In this document: in pieces, positions 37,819 to 48,074 of the stretch
Layout of the letters: each line of letters starts with the position of its first letter
How positions within the stretch are numbered: the stretch's first letter is position 1
Assembly: GCA_902532525.1 (NCBI GenBank)
Contig: CACAIK010000001.1
Location: 1 to 64,000, forward strand
DNA: 64,000 nt
Reading direction: 5' to 3'
Source: an uncultured Pelagibacteraceae bacterium
GTDB lineage: Bacteria; Pseudomonadota; Alphaproteobacteria; Pelagibacterales; Pelagibacteraceae
Program-made: the position numbers and the translations under genes
The notes under the pieces: model-generated
What the model saw: the letters and a program-made list of their open reading frames with translations, nothing else
The model's database searches: none
Told to the model about the DNA's origin: nothing

Positions 37819-39373
37819 CCTTTTTTCTTATCAATTCTTTGGTTTCATTTACTCCAAAAAAACTTATGAAGAAGCCCATTCTGGGTCCATTTTCATCACC
37901 AAATACAACTTCATAGATAAGCTTAAACCATTCTCTTAAATTTTCTTTATAACCATTTTCTTTTCCTACGGTAAAAATATTTGTCTGAATATCTTCAGGA
38001 GCCATTTTATCATTACAATTATCTAAAGACTTAATTAATGCTTTCAGTGCAACTTTCTCTTTTTCATTTGGAGTTTTGTAAATTTTTTTTGTTTTTATAA
38101 CATCATTGAAATATTTTATTGCATATTCAATTAAATTATCAAAAATTGGATGATCCTTTTCATTAATTTCTGACTTGTATTTTTTTACAAATTTCCAAAG
38201 TAATTGTTTGCTGTCCGCATTACTTGTTTCAACTAAATTTAAAAGCATTGAAAAAGTCATAATTGTATTTTCCTCTGGCATTGATCCATTATGTACATGC
38301 CAAACTGGATTCATTAACTTCTGTAAATCATTTTGAGTTTTTCCTTTTTCTATAAAATCTAGATATTCATCAACAGCTTTTGGAACAACTTCTCTGTACA
38401 ATTTTTTTGCTCTTTTTGGATTTTGATACATGTAAAGAGATAGACTTTGAGGAGATGCATAATTCAGCCATTCATCTATAGTTACTCCATTACCTTTTGA
38501 TTTAGATATTTTTTCACCTTTTTCGTCCAAAAAAAGTTCATAAGCAAAACCAGATGGGTTAGATTTACCTAATGTTTTAATAATCTTAGTTGAAAGAATT
38601 GCACTCTCAATTAAATCCTTTCCATACATTTCAAAATCAACATCTAAAGCGTACCATCTCATTGCCCAATCAACTTTCCATTGCAATTTGCAGTTCCCGT
38701 CTAAAATACTTTTTTCCAATTTTGATCCATTATTATCAAATATGATTTTAGAAGATTTAGAATCAATTTCTAAAACAGGTATTTCAAGAACTTTTCCAGT
38801 TTCTGGGCATATTGGTAAAAAGGGCGAATAGGTTTTCTGTCTTTCTTTGCCTAAAGTTGGAAGAATTATTTCCATAATTTTTTCATAATTTTCTAGAACT
38901 AGTTTTAGGGTGTCATTAAAATAACCAGACTTGTAGAGTTCTGTGGAACTTTTAAATGAATATTTAAATTTAAAATTATCAAGAAATTGTTTCAACATAT
39001 TATTATTATGTTCTCCAAAACTACTAAACTTTTCAAATGGATCAGGGACATCCGTTAAAGGTTTGTGAAGATTATTTTTGAGCTTTTCTTGATTTGGAAC
39101 ATTTTCAGGTACTTTTCTAAGACCATCCATATCATCAGAAAATGTAATAATTTCCTTTGGAATATTTGTTAAATGATCAAGAGCGTTGACAATCATTGTC
39201 GTCCTTGCAACTTCTCCAAATGTACCTATATGTGGTAGACCACTAGGACCATAACCAGTTTGTAAAACTATTTTATTTTTTTTCTCTATGTTCGATTTTC
39301 TCTCTCTTAATAGCTTTTTAGCCTCAACAAATGGCCATGCGTTTGTTTTGTCAAAATTTGTTTTGTCTATCAC
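37805..39373 (-). CDS. lysK: Class I lysyl-tRNA synthetase
   Basis: QTGYGPSGLPHIGTFGEVARTTM; KISKSKGNG. Confidence 0.95.
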   Translation of the reverse strand: MIDKTNFDKTNAWPFVEAKKLLRERKSNIEKKNKIVLQTGYGPSGLPHIGTFGEVARTTMIVNALDHLTNIPKEIITFSDDMDGLRKVPENVPNQEKLKNNLHKPLTDVPDPFEKFSSFGEHNNNMLKQFLDNFKFKYSFKSSTELYKSGYFNDTLKLVLENYEKIMEIILPTLGKERQKTYSPFLPICPETGKVLEIPVLEIDSKSSKIIFDNNGSKLEKSILDGNCKLQWKVDWAMRWYALDVDFEMYGKDLIESAILSTKIIKTLGKSNPSGFAYELFLDEKGEKISKSKGNGVTIDEWLNYASPQSLSLYMYQNPKRAKKLYREVVPKAVDEYLDFIEKGKTQNDLQKLMNPVWHVHNGSMPEENTIMTFSMLLNLVETSNADSKQLLWKFVKKYKSEINEKDHPIFDNLIEYAIKYFNDVIKTKKIYKTPNEKEKVALKALIKSLDNCNDKMAPEDIQTNIFTVGKENGYKENLREWFKLIYEVVFGDENGPRMGFFISFFGVNETKELIRKKVENV

Positions 39374-39459
39374 AACTACTTAAATATCCTTAATATCAGC
39401 CTTTTTAATAATTCATATAGAGTTGAAATTTATTTACCATAAAATAATGTCCATTCAAA

Positions 39460-40908
39460 ATGTCCAATTATAAAACTGTCTTTTTTACATTAGGGGTTTT
39501 GCAAATTATTTTAGGTCTTTCAATGATTGTACCTATTTTGGTTCAATTAATATTTGATCAAATTGATGCAGGATTTATCGGATCAATGATTGTTACTATT
39601 GTTTTTGGATTTTTATTTTTCATTTCTAATTATGATCACGATAAAAAGATAAGTTTACCTCAAGCTTTTTTGCTCACAGCACTTTCATGGTTAAGTATTG
39701 CTATATTTGGTTCTTTGCCTTTAATTTTTTCTAGTACGGATTTGAGTTTTACAGATGCGTTTTTTGAGAGCATGTCTGGGATTACAACAACAGGATCTAC
39801 AATTATCACGAATCTAAACGAAACCTCTAAAGCGATATTACTTTGGAGAGGAATGTTACAATGGTTTGGTGGTATTGGAATTATCGTAATGGCAATCACT
39901 TTAATGCCTTTAATGAATATAGGGGGTATGCAACTTTTCAATATTTCATCTAATGATACTTCTGAAAAAATTTTTCCTAAAACTAAAGAAGTTTCTCTGA
40001 GATTATTGTCTATATATTCATTATTAACTTTAACTTGTGCTTTTTTTTATTTTATATTTGGGATGAGTTTTTTTGATAGCATTGTACATGCTATGACAAC
40101 AATAGCAACCGGAGGTTTTGCAAATTATAATGAATCCATAGGTTATTTTAACAGCTCATTAATAGAAATTAATGCAATAATATTTATTATTCTTGGAAGT
40201 ATACCTTTTATTAGTTACATCAAATACTTAGCTGGAGATAAGAAAATATTTTTTAAAGACACGCAAATAAAAACTTTTATAATTTTGGTTATTATTTCAA
40301 TTCTTTTAATGTTTTTTTATTTATCTGTTATAAATAAAAGCTTAACTGAGATAAGTTTTTTGTCTGTTAGCTTTAATATAATTTCTATTTTGACTGGAAC
40401 AGGATATGCTACTGAAAATTTTAGTAACTGGGGTCAATTTCCATTAGTATATTTCATAATTTTAATGTTCATTGGGGGGTGTGCGGGCTCTACAACTTGC
40501 GGAATAAAGATTTTTAGAGTTCAAATTTTGTATCAATTTATATCAAACCAGCTGAAAAAAATAATTTACCCTCGAGGAATTTTCAAAATTAAATATCAAA
40601 ATAATAATGTGGATGAAAAATTTATGGACTCAATTATTTCTTTTATATTTCTTTATATATTAATATTTTTTGTTGTGACTGCGCTTTTATCGCTTGATGG
40701 ATTAAATTTTATTACAGCAATTTCAGCAGCTGCCACGTCAATTTCAAATGTTGGTCCAGGTTTAGGTGATATTATTGGTCCAAACGGAAGTTTTTCAAGC
40801 CTGTCTGATTTTTCTAAATGGGTTCTCAGTGCTGCAATGATACTTGGGAGGTTGGAATTATTTGCAATTCTAGTATTATTTATTCCATCATTTTGGAGAA
40901 AATATTAA
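39460..40908 (+). CDS. trkH: TrkH-family potassium uptake protein
   Basis: FESMSGITTTGSTII, LQWFGGIGIIVMAI, ATSISNVGPGLGDI. Confidence 0.93.
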   Translation: MSNYKTVFFTLGVLQIILGLSMIVPILVQLIFDQIDAGFIGSMIVTIVFGFLFFISNYDHDKKISLPQAFLLTALSWLSIAIFGSLPLIFSSTDLSFTDAFFESMSGITTTGSTIITNLNETSKAILLWRGMLQWFGGIGIIVMAITLMPLMNIGGMQLFNISSNDTSEKIFPKTKEVSLRLLSIYSLLTLTCAFFYFIFGMSFFDSIVHAMTTIATGGFANYNESIGYFNSSLIEINAIIFIILGSIPFISYIKYLAGDKKIFFKDTQIKTFIILVIISILLMFFYLSVINKSLTEISFLSVSFNIISILTGTGYATENFSNWGQFPLVYFIILMFIGGCAGSTTCGIKIFRVQILYQFISNQLKKIIYPRGIFKIKYQNNNVDEKFMDSIISFIFLYILIFFVVTALLSLDGLNFITAISAAATSISNVGPGLGDIIGPNGSFSSLSDFSKWVLSAAMILGRLELFAILVLFIPSFWRKY

Positions 40909-42281
40909 TGTTTGAAAAAAAACAAACCTGGTCGGAATCTATTTTAGTTTATAAGGATATTCGAATGCTAAGAATATTGCTTCTTGGTGCAATTAGTGGA
41001 TTTCCTTGGGTTTTAATTGCCAGCAGTTTAAGCCTTTGGCTAAAAGAAGAAGGTCTAAGTAGATCGACTATTGGATGGGCAGGTTTAATATTTGGAGTGT
41101 ACGCCTTTAATTATTTGTGGGCACCAATAATTGATAGAATACAAATTCCATTTTTAACAAAAAGATTAGGGCATCGACGAGGCTGGATTGTCCTTATGCA
41201 AATTATAATTTTATTTAGTTTAATTGTTTGGAGTTTTATTAACCCTACAGAAAATTTGGCGTTACTAATTAGTGTTGGATTAGTTATAGCAATTGCTTCA
41301 GCTACACAAGATATTACAGTTGATGCATTGAGAATCGAACAAATTAATGCTGATGAAGGAAAATCTATGGCAGCAGGTGCTGCTATGGCTGTAGTTGGAT
41401 GGTGGACCGGGTATAAATTAGGTGGTGTTATAGCATTGTTTACTGCCGAATTTTTTCAAAACATTGGAATTGAAGATTACTGGCAAATTACTTTTTTAGT
41501 TCTTGGCGTTGTAGTAATCCTGATGAATATAGGTTTAATGTTTATACACGAGCCTATAACAACAGATAGGCAAAATAAACAAAAAGAAACAGACGAAATA
41601 ATACAATCAAAACTTGGATCAAATAATATAATAACAAAATTTGTTGCTTATATTACTGGTACAATAGGAGGTCCAATAATTAGTTTCTTCAAAAAAAATG
41701 GTTTCTCGATTGCAGTCGGAATCCTTGGCTTTGTCTTTCTTTTTAAAATTGGAGAAGCCTTTCTTGGAAGAATGTCCATAGTTTTTTATAAAGAGGTTGG
41801 ATTTTCAAAAGGTGAAATAGCAATTTACTCTAAAACTTTAGGCTGGATAACGACAGTTGTATTTACATTATTAGGTGGAATATTTGCTATGAGAGCTGGC
41901 ACAATAAAAACAATGTTTGTTGCTGGTGGATTTATGGCAGCAACAAATTTATTATTTGCTGCTCTCGCGTGGTCAGGAAAATCTGAATGGTTGTTTGCTT
42001 TAGCGGTTATCGCTGATGATATATCTGCAGCATTTGCAACTGTTGCTTTCGTAGCCTTTATCTCTCTTTTAGTGGATAGGACTTATACCGCTACACAGTA
42101 TGCACTTCTAGCTTCAATTGGAACTGCAGGAAGAACGACACTTGCTTCTTCATCCGGTGCTTTAGTTGATTGGCTAAATGGAGACTGGGGAACCTTTTTT
42201 ATAATTACCACTTTAATGGTTATCCCATCCTTAATTTGTTTATGGTTTATAAGGAATAAAATTAAAATTGGTGCAAAATAG
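40908..42281 (+). CDS. MFS transporter, AmpG-like
   Basis: MFEKKQTWSESILVYKDIRMLRILLLGAISGFPW; start chosen at ATG 40908 overlapping trkH stop (TAATG). Confidence 0.85.
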   Translation: MFEKKQTWSESILVYKDIRMLRILLLGAISGFPWVLIASSLSLWLKEEGLSRSTIGWAGLIFGVYAFNYLWAPIIDRIQIPFLTKRLGHRRGWIVLMQIIILFSLIVWSFINPTENLALLISVGLVIAIASATQDITVDALRIEQINADEGKSMAAGAAMAVVGWWTGYKLGGVIALFTAEFFQNIGIEDYWQITFLVLGVVVILMNIGLMFIHEPITTDRQNKQKETDEIIQSKLGSNNIITKFVAYITGTIGGPIISFFKKNGFSIAVGILGFVFLFKIGEAFLGRMSIVFYKEVGFSKGEIAIYSKTLGWITTVVFTLLGGIFAMRAGTIKTMFVAGGFMAATNLLFAALAWSGKSEWLFALAVIADDISAAFATVAFVAFISLLVDRTYTATQYALLASIGTAGRTTLASSSGALVDWLNGDWGTFFIITTLMVIPSLICLWFIRNKIKIGAK

Positions 42282-43014
42282 TTTTTTTTTAAAAGAGCCT
42301 TTTGTCGATATATTAGAGGAACCAAAGAAGAACTCTAATGTTAGCTCTCAACTTATCTACGGTGAGAGTTTTAAAATAATTAGTAAAAAAAATAATTATT
42401 TTAAAATAAAGACTTCATATGACAAATATTCAGGCTTTATAAAAAAAATTGATAGATACGAAAAATTCAATCCAACTCACAAAGTTGGAATTTTAAAAGC
42501 TAGAATTTATTTAGGTAATAAAAAAAAGAAATCAAAAAAGTTTTTACCATTTACGAGCAAAATACAAATTTTAAAAAAGGATCAAAATTTCATTATGTAT
42601 AAAAAAGATAAATGGCTAAGATCAAAAGACATATTTCCAATCCAAAAAAAAAATTCTGATTTTGTAAAGATATTTAAAAGTTTTCTAAATTGTAAATATA
42701 AATGGGGTGGAAAAACATTCGAAGGAATTGATTGTTCAGCTCTATTGCAAATATATTATAAATTTAATAATAATTTTTTTCCAAGAGACACGATTGATCA
42801 AGTTAAATTAAAAAAAGGTGTGGGACACAAAAAAAAATTTAAAAAAGGTGATATTATTTTTTGGAAAGGACATGTTGCTATATGCATCAATACAAATGAT
42901 CTTATCCACGCTTATGGTCCAAAAAAAAAAGTGATCATAATGCCAATTAAAAAAACGATAAAACTAATTAAAGAAACTGCGAAATTAGATGTAAAGAAAG
43001 TAACAAGGATCTGA
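42268..43014 (+). CDS. NlpC/P60-family endopeptidase with SH3-like N-terminus
   Basis: KYKWGGKTFEGIDCSALLQIYY, KKGDIIFWKGHVAICIN. Confidence 0.85.
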   Translation: MVQNSFFLKEPFVDILEEPKKNSNVSSQLIYGESFKIISKKNNYFKIKTSYDKYSGFIKKIDRYEKFNPTHKVGILKARIYLGNKKKKSKKFLPFTSKIQILKKDQNFIMYKKDKWLRSKDIFPIQKKNSDFVKIFKSFLNCKYKWGGKTFEGIDCSALLQIYYKFNNNFFPRDTIDQVKLKKGVGHKKKFKKGDIIFWKGHVAICINTNDLIHAYGPKKKVIIMPIKKTIKLIKETAKLDVKKVTRI

Positions 43015-43015
43015 A

Positions 43016-43909
43016 TTACTCTCGACCAAAATCAGGTTTAGAAATATCTTGTTTTTGAGAAATTATTTGTTTTCTCACTACTTTCGAATTGATTAATTTT
43101 TTTATTATCTTTGAATTTTCTTTCTTACTTATATTCTTCTTAAAATCTTTTAAATTTTTCATAAAAAGATTTATTGCATCAATCATATTAGTTTTATTCT
43201 CGAAAAATATGTCTCTCCACATTATTTCGTTGGAAGCAGCAATTCTTGAGAAATCTCTTAATCCACCTGCACTAAATTTAATCAAATTTTTATTCTTTTT
43301 TTTCTGAAAATCCTGAGCAGTTTTTATTAAATTGTAAGCAATCAAGTGAGGTAGATGGCTAGTTACTGAAAAAATTTTATCATGATCATCGGGGTTCATA
43401 ATAATTATTTTAGATCCTAAAGATTTCCAAAATCTCTCTACTTTTTTTTGTTTTAAAACATTTTTATCTTTTATTATTATGCACCACTTGTTTTTGAACA
43501 AATTAGCATTACCATATTTGGGCCCACTAACTTCGGATCCTGAGATAGGATGACTCATCACCCAATCAAGATTTTTTGATAATTTTTTTTTTTTTAAAGA
43601 AATTAGATTTTTTTTTGTTGAACCAACGTCAGTTAAAATTGAATTATGATTGAGATTTTTATTTAATGACGAAAAAAATTTAGGATATTCACTCATAGGA
43701 GTGCTTAAAATCACAAGATCAATTTTATTTAAATTTTTATCTAACCTTGTTAAAAATTTAATTTTTTTGTTAAATTTTTTAATAATAGATCTATATTTTT
43801 TAGACTTTTCAAATACAAAAAAATTTTTAGAAATTTTTTTTTGTATTGAAGCCTTTAATATTGATGAGCCTATTAATCCACAACCAATAATAAGAATATT
43901 ATTAAACAT
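43016..43909 (-). CDS. Prephenate/arogenate dehydrogenase
   Basis: IIGCGLIGSSILKA, LTDVGSTKKN, HPISGSEVSGP. Confidence 0.9.
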   Translation of the reverse strand: MFNNILIIGCGLIGSSILKASIQKKISKNFFVFEKSKKYRSIIKKFNKKIKFLTRLDKNLNKIDLVILSTPMSEYPKFFSSLNKNLNHNSILTDVGSTKKNLISLKKKKLSKNLDWVMSHPISGSEVSGPKYGNANLFKNKWCIIIKDKNVLKQKKVERFWKSLGSKIIIMNPDDHDKIFSVTSHLPHLIAYNLIKTAQDFQKKKNKNLIKFSAGGLRDFSRIAASNEIMWRDIFFENKTNMIDAINLFMKNLKDFKKNISKKENSKIIKKLINSKVVRKQIISQKQDISKPDFGRE

Positions 43910-44984
43910 TTTTAAAAATAGTATTCATTCTTTTAAGGAATATTTGGTTTTCTTTTGTGTTGCCAATTGTAAGTCTTAGACAATTTTTTATGCCATATGA
44001 ATTCATTTCTCTTAGTATAATTCCATATTTCTGTAATTTTTTTAAAGTTGTATCTGCGGTAAATTTTGCTTTTTTGAAATCTAACAAAAAGAAATTGCCA
44101 GATATTTTGTTTGTACCAATATTATATTTTAACATCTCATTTTTAATTTTTTTGCACCATTTAAGATTATGTATTACTGACTTTTTAACAAATTTATCAT
44201 CTTTAAGTGATTCAACAGCACAAATTTGAGCAAATTTATTTACGTTAAAAGGTGGTTTAATTTTATATAATTCTTTAATTATAGATTTATTACCGTATCC
44301 CCAGCCTATCCTTAATGAAGCTAGACCATAGATTTTTGAAAATGTTCTTAAAATAAATACATTTTTAGAGTTTTTAAATAACTCAATTCCAGATTTGTAA
44401 TCTTTATTCTTCATATATTCAAAATATGCATCATCAACAACCAATAAAATATTTTTATTTAATCTTCTCCTTAAGTCTAATAGCTCGTTTTTTGTTAAAT
44501 AAGTACCTGTTGGATTATTTGGATTTGCAATAAAAACAATTTTTGTTTTTTTTGATGTCTTTTTAAGAATTTCTTTAACTGAAACTTTAAAATTAATTTC
44601 TTTAGCTAATTTTACATTTGCCCCAACGATTTTGGAGTATATCCTATACATGAGGAAACTGTACTGAGGAACAACAACTTCATCATTTTCTCTAAGGAAC
44701 AATTGACAAAGCATTTGAATTACTTCGTCAGAACCAGAGCCACAAATTATCTTGGATTTATCACAACCATACTTCTTTGATATTTTTTGTGTTAATTCCG
44801 AAAATTTACTGTCTGGATATTTTGATATATCAAATTTAGACTTAACAATTTTTTCGACATTTTTACTGACACCTAAAGCAGATTCATTTGCAGATAACTT
44901 AATAATATTTTTATTACCAGCCAATAAGGATTTTCCTGGTTTGTAACTCTGTAATTTTATGTTTTTAAATCTTAGCAATGTCAT
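43902..44984 (-). CDS. hisC: Histidinol-phosphate aminotransferase
   Basis: KLSANESALGVS, IANPNNPTGTYL, LRTFSKIYGLASLRIGWGYG. Confidence 0.92.
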   Translation of the reverse strand: MTLLRFKNIKLQSYKPGKSLLAGNKNIIKLSANESALGVSKNVEKIVKSKFDISKYPDSKFSELTQKISKKYGCDKSKIICGSGSDEVIQMLCQLFLRENDEVVVPQYSFLMYRIYSKIVGANVKLAKEINFKVSVKEILKKTSKKTKIVFIANPNNPTGTYLTKNELLDLRRRLNKNILLVVDDAYFEYMKNKDYKSGIELFKNSKNVFILRTFSKIYGLASLRIGWGYGNKSIIKELYKIKPPFNVNKFAQICAVESLKDDKFVKKSVIHNLKWCKKIKNEMLKYNIGTNKISGNFFLLDFKKAKFTADTTLKKLQKYGIILREMNSYGIKNCLRLTIGNTKENQIFLKRMNTIFKNV

Positions 44985-45046
44985 AGTAAATATTTCACTA
45001 TAAATAGTCTTTTAACTAGATAAAACAATAATTAATTGAGCAATAT

Positions 45047-45075
45047 TTGACATATAAATTCCTTTGAAGTAAAAG
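45047..45075 (+). promoter_or_regulatory. Sigma70-type promoter of metX
   Basis: TTGACA (45047-45052), 17-nt spacer, TAAAAG (45070-45075); TSS would fall at the first aptamer base. Confidence 0.55.
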
Positions 45076-45079
45076 CTGC

Positions 45080-45130
45080 ATGCGCTGATTTATACTGAAT
45101 TGCGAGCGCTATAAAAAAACCGCTAAAATG
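45080..45130 (+). ncRNA. SAM-II riboswitch aptamer upstream of metX
   Basis: AUGCGCUGAUUUAUACUGAAUUGCGAGCGCUAUAAAAAAACCGCUAAAAUG; near-colinear with the remembered Sargasso Sea SAM-II metX RNA (GCGCUGAUUUA...UUGCnAGCGC...GCUAAAA). Confidence 0.9.
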
Positions 45131-45164
45131 TTTTTTTTCTCACAATTCAATCAGTACAATTATT

Positions 45165-46298
45165 ATGAATAAGAATATTGATACAAAAAAAATAATTATA
45201 TCAAATCCCCTTAAATTGGATTGTGGCAAGGAAATTAATAACTTTCCAATAGCATATGAGACATATGGGGAATTAAACAGTGAAAAAAGTAATGCAATAT
45301 TAGTTTTCCATGCTTTGACTGGAGATCAATATGTTTCTGGAAAAAACCCAATAACTAATAAAGATGGTTGGTGGAGTTATGTTGTTGGAGAAAATAAGCC
45401 AATTGATACAAATAAATTTTTTGTGATTTGTGCAAACGTTATTGGAGGCTGCATGGGATCTTACGGACCTAGCACAATAAATGAGTCCACTGGTAAACAA
45501 ATAGGAACTGATTTTCCAATTATAACTATTAACGACATGGTTAACGCTCAATATGAGCTAATTAAATATTTAGAAATTGAAAAACTTTTTGCTGTAGTAG
45601 GTGGTTCAATGGGTGGAATGCAAGTACTTCAATTTGTTGCCAATTTTCCAAACAAAGCAAAACTTGCAATACCGATTGCTTGCACATCTAGTCACTCGGC
45701 ACAAAACATAGCGTTTAATGAATTAGGAAGACAAGCAATTATGGCTGACAGTAAGTGGGAAAATGGATTTTATAGTAATTACAAATTAAATCCTGACAAA
45801 GGGTTAGCGGTAGCAAGAATGGCAGCACATATTACTTATCTTTCTGAAAAAGGATTGCAGGAAAAATTTGGAAGAAAATTGCAAGATAGGGATAGCCTAA
45901 GATATGGATTTGAGGCAGATTTTCAAATTGAGAGTTATCTTAGATACCAAGGATCTGTGTTTGTTGATAGATTTGATGCTAATAGTTATTTATATATAAC
46001 TCGTGCAATGGATTATTTTGACTTATCCAAACAGTACAAAGGAAACTTATCTGATGCATTCAAAAAAACTAAAACAAAATTTTTTGTAATATCATTTACA
46101 TCAGATTGGTTGTATCCAACATCGGAGAATAGAGAAATAGTTATAGCACTAAATTCTATTGGTGCAGATGTCGGATTTGTAGAAATAGAATCTGATAAGG
46201 GGCATGACTCATTTTTGCTCGATGTTCCAAGTTTCCTAAAGACACTTGGCGATTATATTAATTCAACCTACAAAGTTATAAATGAAAGAAGAATTTAA
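45165..46298 (+). CDS. metX: Homoserine O-acetyltransferase
   Basis: [39 protein letters not shown]. Confidence 0.95.
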   Translation: MNKNIDTKKIIISNPLKLDCGKEINNFPIAYETYGELNSEKSNAILVFHALTGDQYVSGKNPITNKDGWWSYVVGENKPIDTNKFFVICANVIGGCMGSYGPSTINESTGKQIGTDFPIITINDMVNAQYELIKYLEIEKLFAVVGGSMGGMQVLQFVANFPNKAKLAIPIACTSSHSAQNIAFNELGRQAIMADSKWENGFYSNYKLNPDKGLAVARMAAHITYLSEKGLQEKFGRKLQDRDSLRYGFEADFQIESYLRYQGSVFVDRFDANSYLYITRAMDYFDLSKQYKGNLSDAFKKTKTKFFVISFTSDWLYPTSENREIVIALNSIGADVGFVEIESDKGHDSFLLDVPSFLKTLGDYINSTYKVINERRI

Positions 46299-46878
46299 TA
46301 TTATATCTAATTTGATAGAGGAAAATACTAGAGTTCTAGATGTCGGTTGTGGCAATGGAGACTTGATGAAATATTTACAAGAAAACAAAACTAAAGATAT
46401 TCGTGGACTAGAAATCTCTAAAGAAAAAGTTCAAAATTGTTTATCAAAAGGATTAACTGTAATTGAGGGGAATGCTGAAAGCGATTTAAAACAATTTCCT
46501 AAATCGTCTTTTGATTACGTTATTTTAAGCCAAACATTACAAGCTTTTCTTAATCCTGAATTAGTAATTAATGAATTACTAAAAGTAGGAAAAAAAGTAA
46601 TTGTTACTATACCTAATTTTGGTTACTGGAGGGTTAGACTACAATTATTGTTTAAAGGCACAATGCCTGTAACAGAAAATTTACCTCATGAATGGTACAA
46701 TACGCCAAATTTACATATGTGTACAATTAAAGATTTTTATAATTTTTGCAGTAGTAAGAATATTAAAATATTTAAGTCTATTGCTTTAAAAAAAAGTCGA
46801 ATTTCAGAAATAAATAAGTCAAATTTAAATTATAAAAATCTTGACTCTCATTTAGGTATATTTTTAATAGAAAGTTAA
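46282..46878 (+). CDS. metW: Methionine biosynthesis protein MetW
   Basis: [55 protein letters not shown]. Confidence 0.95.
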   Translation: MKEEFNIISNLIEENTRVLDVGCGNGDLMKYLQENKTKDIRGLEISKEKVQNCLSKGLTVIEGNAESDLKQFPKSSFDYVILSQTLQAFLNPELVINELLKVGKKVIVTIPNFGYWRVRLQLLFKGTMPVTENLPHEWYNTPNLHMCTIKDFYNFCSSKNIKIFKSIALKKSRISEINKSNLNYKNLDSHLGIFLIES

Positions 46879-47598
46879 ATGAAAGTAGAAATTATTAAGT
46901 GTCTGGAAGATAATTTTTCTTACATTTTAATTAATGAAGCTAATAGAAATTGTTGTGTTGTTGATCCTGGTGAAGCAGATCCAATTATAAATTATTTACA
47001 GAAAAATAAATTAAATTTAAAATATATATTAAATACACATCATCATCATGACCATGTTGACGGGAATGAAGAATTAAAAAAAAAATTTAATGCAGAAGTA
47101 ATAGGTTATATTGGAGATAAAAATAGAATACCTCAAATTGATATTTGCTTAAGTGATGGTGAAATTTGGAAGAAGGATATTTTTGAAGCAAAAATATATC
47201 ATGTCCCTGGCCATACAATAGGTCATATCTGTTTTCATTTTTTTAAAAATAAGTTAATTTTTACAGGAGATACTTTATTCTCTATGGGATGTGGAAGAAT
47301 TTTTGAAGGGAGTTATGAGCAAATGTACAACTCACTACAAGTTTTAAAAAATTTAGATAAAGATACAAAAATTTATTGTGGACATGAATATACTTTAAAG
47401 AATTCTGAATTTTGTTTAGCACAAGATTCCGATAACAATGAATTACTAAACAAAATTAAAGAAATTAAAGAAAAAATTAAACAAGGTAAAACTAGTATGC
47501 CATCAACGATTGGTGAGGAACTTAATTGTAACATTTTTCTTAAGTCAAACGATCTAGAAAATTTCAAAAAATTGAGGGATTTAAAGGATAATTTCTAA
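46879..47598 (+). CDS. gloB: Hydroxyacylglutathione hydrolase
   Basis: NTHHHHDHVDGNEEL, GHTIGHICFHF, FTGDTLFSMGCGRIFEG. Confidence 0.95.
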   Translation: MKVEIIKCLEDNFSYILINEANRNCCVVDPGEADPIINYLQKNKLNLKYILNTHHHHDHVDGNEELKKKFNAEVIGYIGDKNRIPQIDICLSDGEIWKKDIFEAKIYHVPGHTIGHICFHFFKNKLIFTGDTLFSMGCGRIFEGSYEQMYNSLQVLKNLDKDTKIYCGHEYTLKNSEFCLAQDSDNNELLNKIKEIKEKIKQGKTSMPSTIGEELNCNIFLKSNDLENFKKLRDLKDNF

Positions 47599-47608
47599 GT
47601 TATTAACC

Positions 47609-47636
47609 TTGACTATGATGCAACCCAGACTATATT
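47609..47636 (+). promoter_or_regulatory. Sigma70-type promoter of rplU operon
   Basis: TTGACT (47609-47614), 16-nt spacer, TATATT (47631-47636). Confidence 0.6.
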
Positions 47637-47662
47637 GCTGACTATAAAAATTAGGTCTAACT

Positions 47663-48064
47663 ATGTCATTCGCAGTAATTCAAACAGGTGGTAAACAGTA
47701 TAAAGTGAAAGCTGGAGAGATTCTCAAAGTTGAAAAGCTCGAAGATTCAAAAGAAAATTCAAAAATAGAGTTTAATGAAATACTAGCTTACGGAGATGAT
47801 AAAAATTTAGAGTTAGGAGAGCCGACAATTAGTGGAGCTAAAGTTGAAGCTGAATTAATAAAAAATGGAAAAAATAGAACAGTTCTTATTTTTAAAAAAA
47901 GGAGAAGGCAAAATTCGAGAAGAAAAAATGGTCATAGACAAAAATTTACAATAGTAAGAATAAGTAAAATCTATTCAAAAGATGGTAAAGTTATTTCTGA
48001 AGCAGAAAAAAGAAAAGAAATAGCATCAAAAAAAACAGTTGAAACTAAGGAAGTAGCTAAATAA
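47663..48064 (+). CDS. rplU: 50S ribosomal protein L21
   Basis: MSFAVIQTGGKQYKVKAGEILKVEKL. Confidence 0.97.
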   Translation: MSFAVIQTGGKQYKVKAGEILKVEKLEDSKENSKIEFNEILAYGDDKNLELGEPTISGAKVEAELIKNGKNRTVLIFKKRRRQNSRRKNGHRQKFTIVRISKIYSKDGKVISEAEKRKEIASKKTVETKEVAK

Positions 48065-48074
48065 AAAGTAATTT

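Noticed and set aside
39447-39473. Short uORF (MSIQNVQL*) overlapping the trkH start, made by a repeated ATGTCCA
   Set aside because: Chance short ORF is likely; no SD or structure supports translation
43650-44229. Antisense plus-strand ORFs (109 and 90 aa) opposite tyrA/hisC
   Set aside because: F/L/I-rich artefacts of AT-rich antisense frames, no initiation signals
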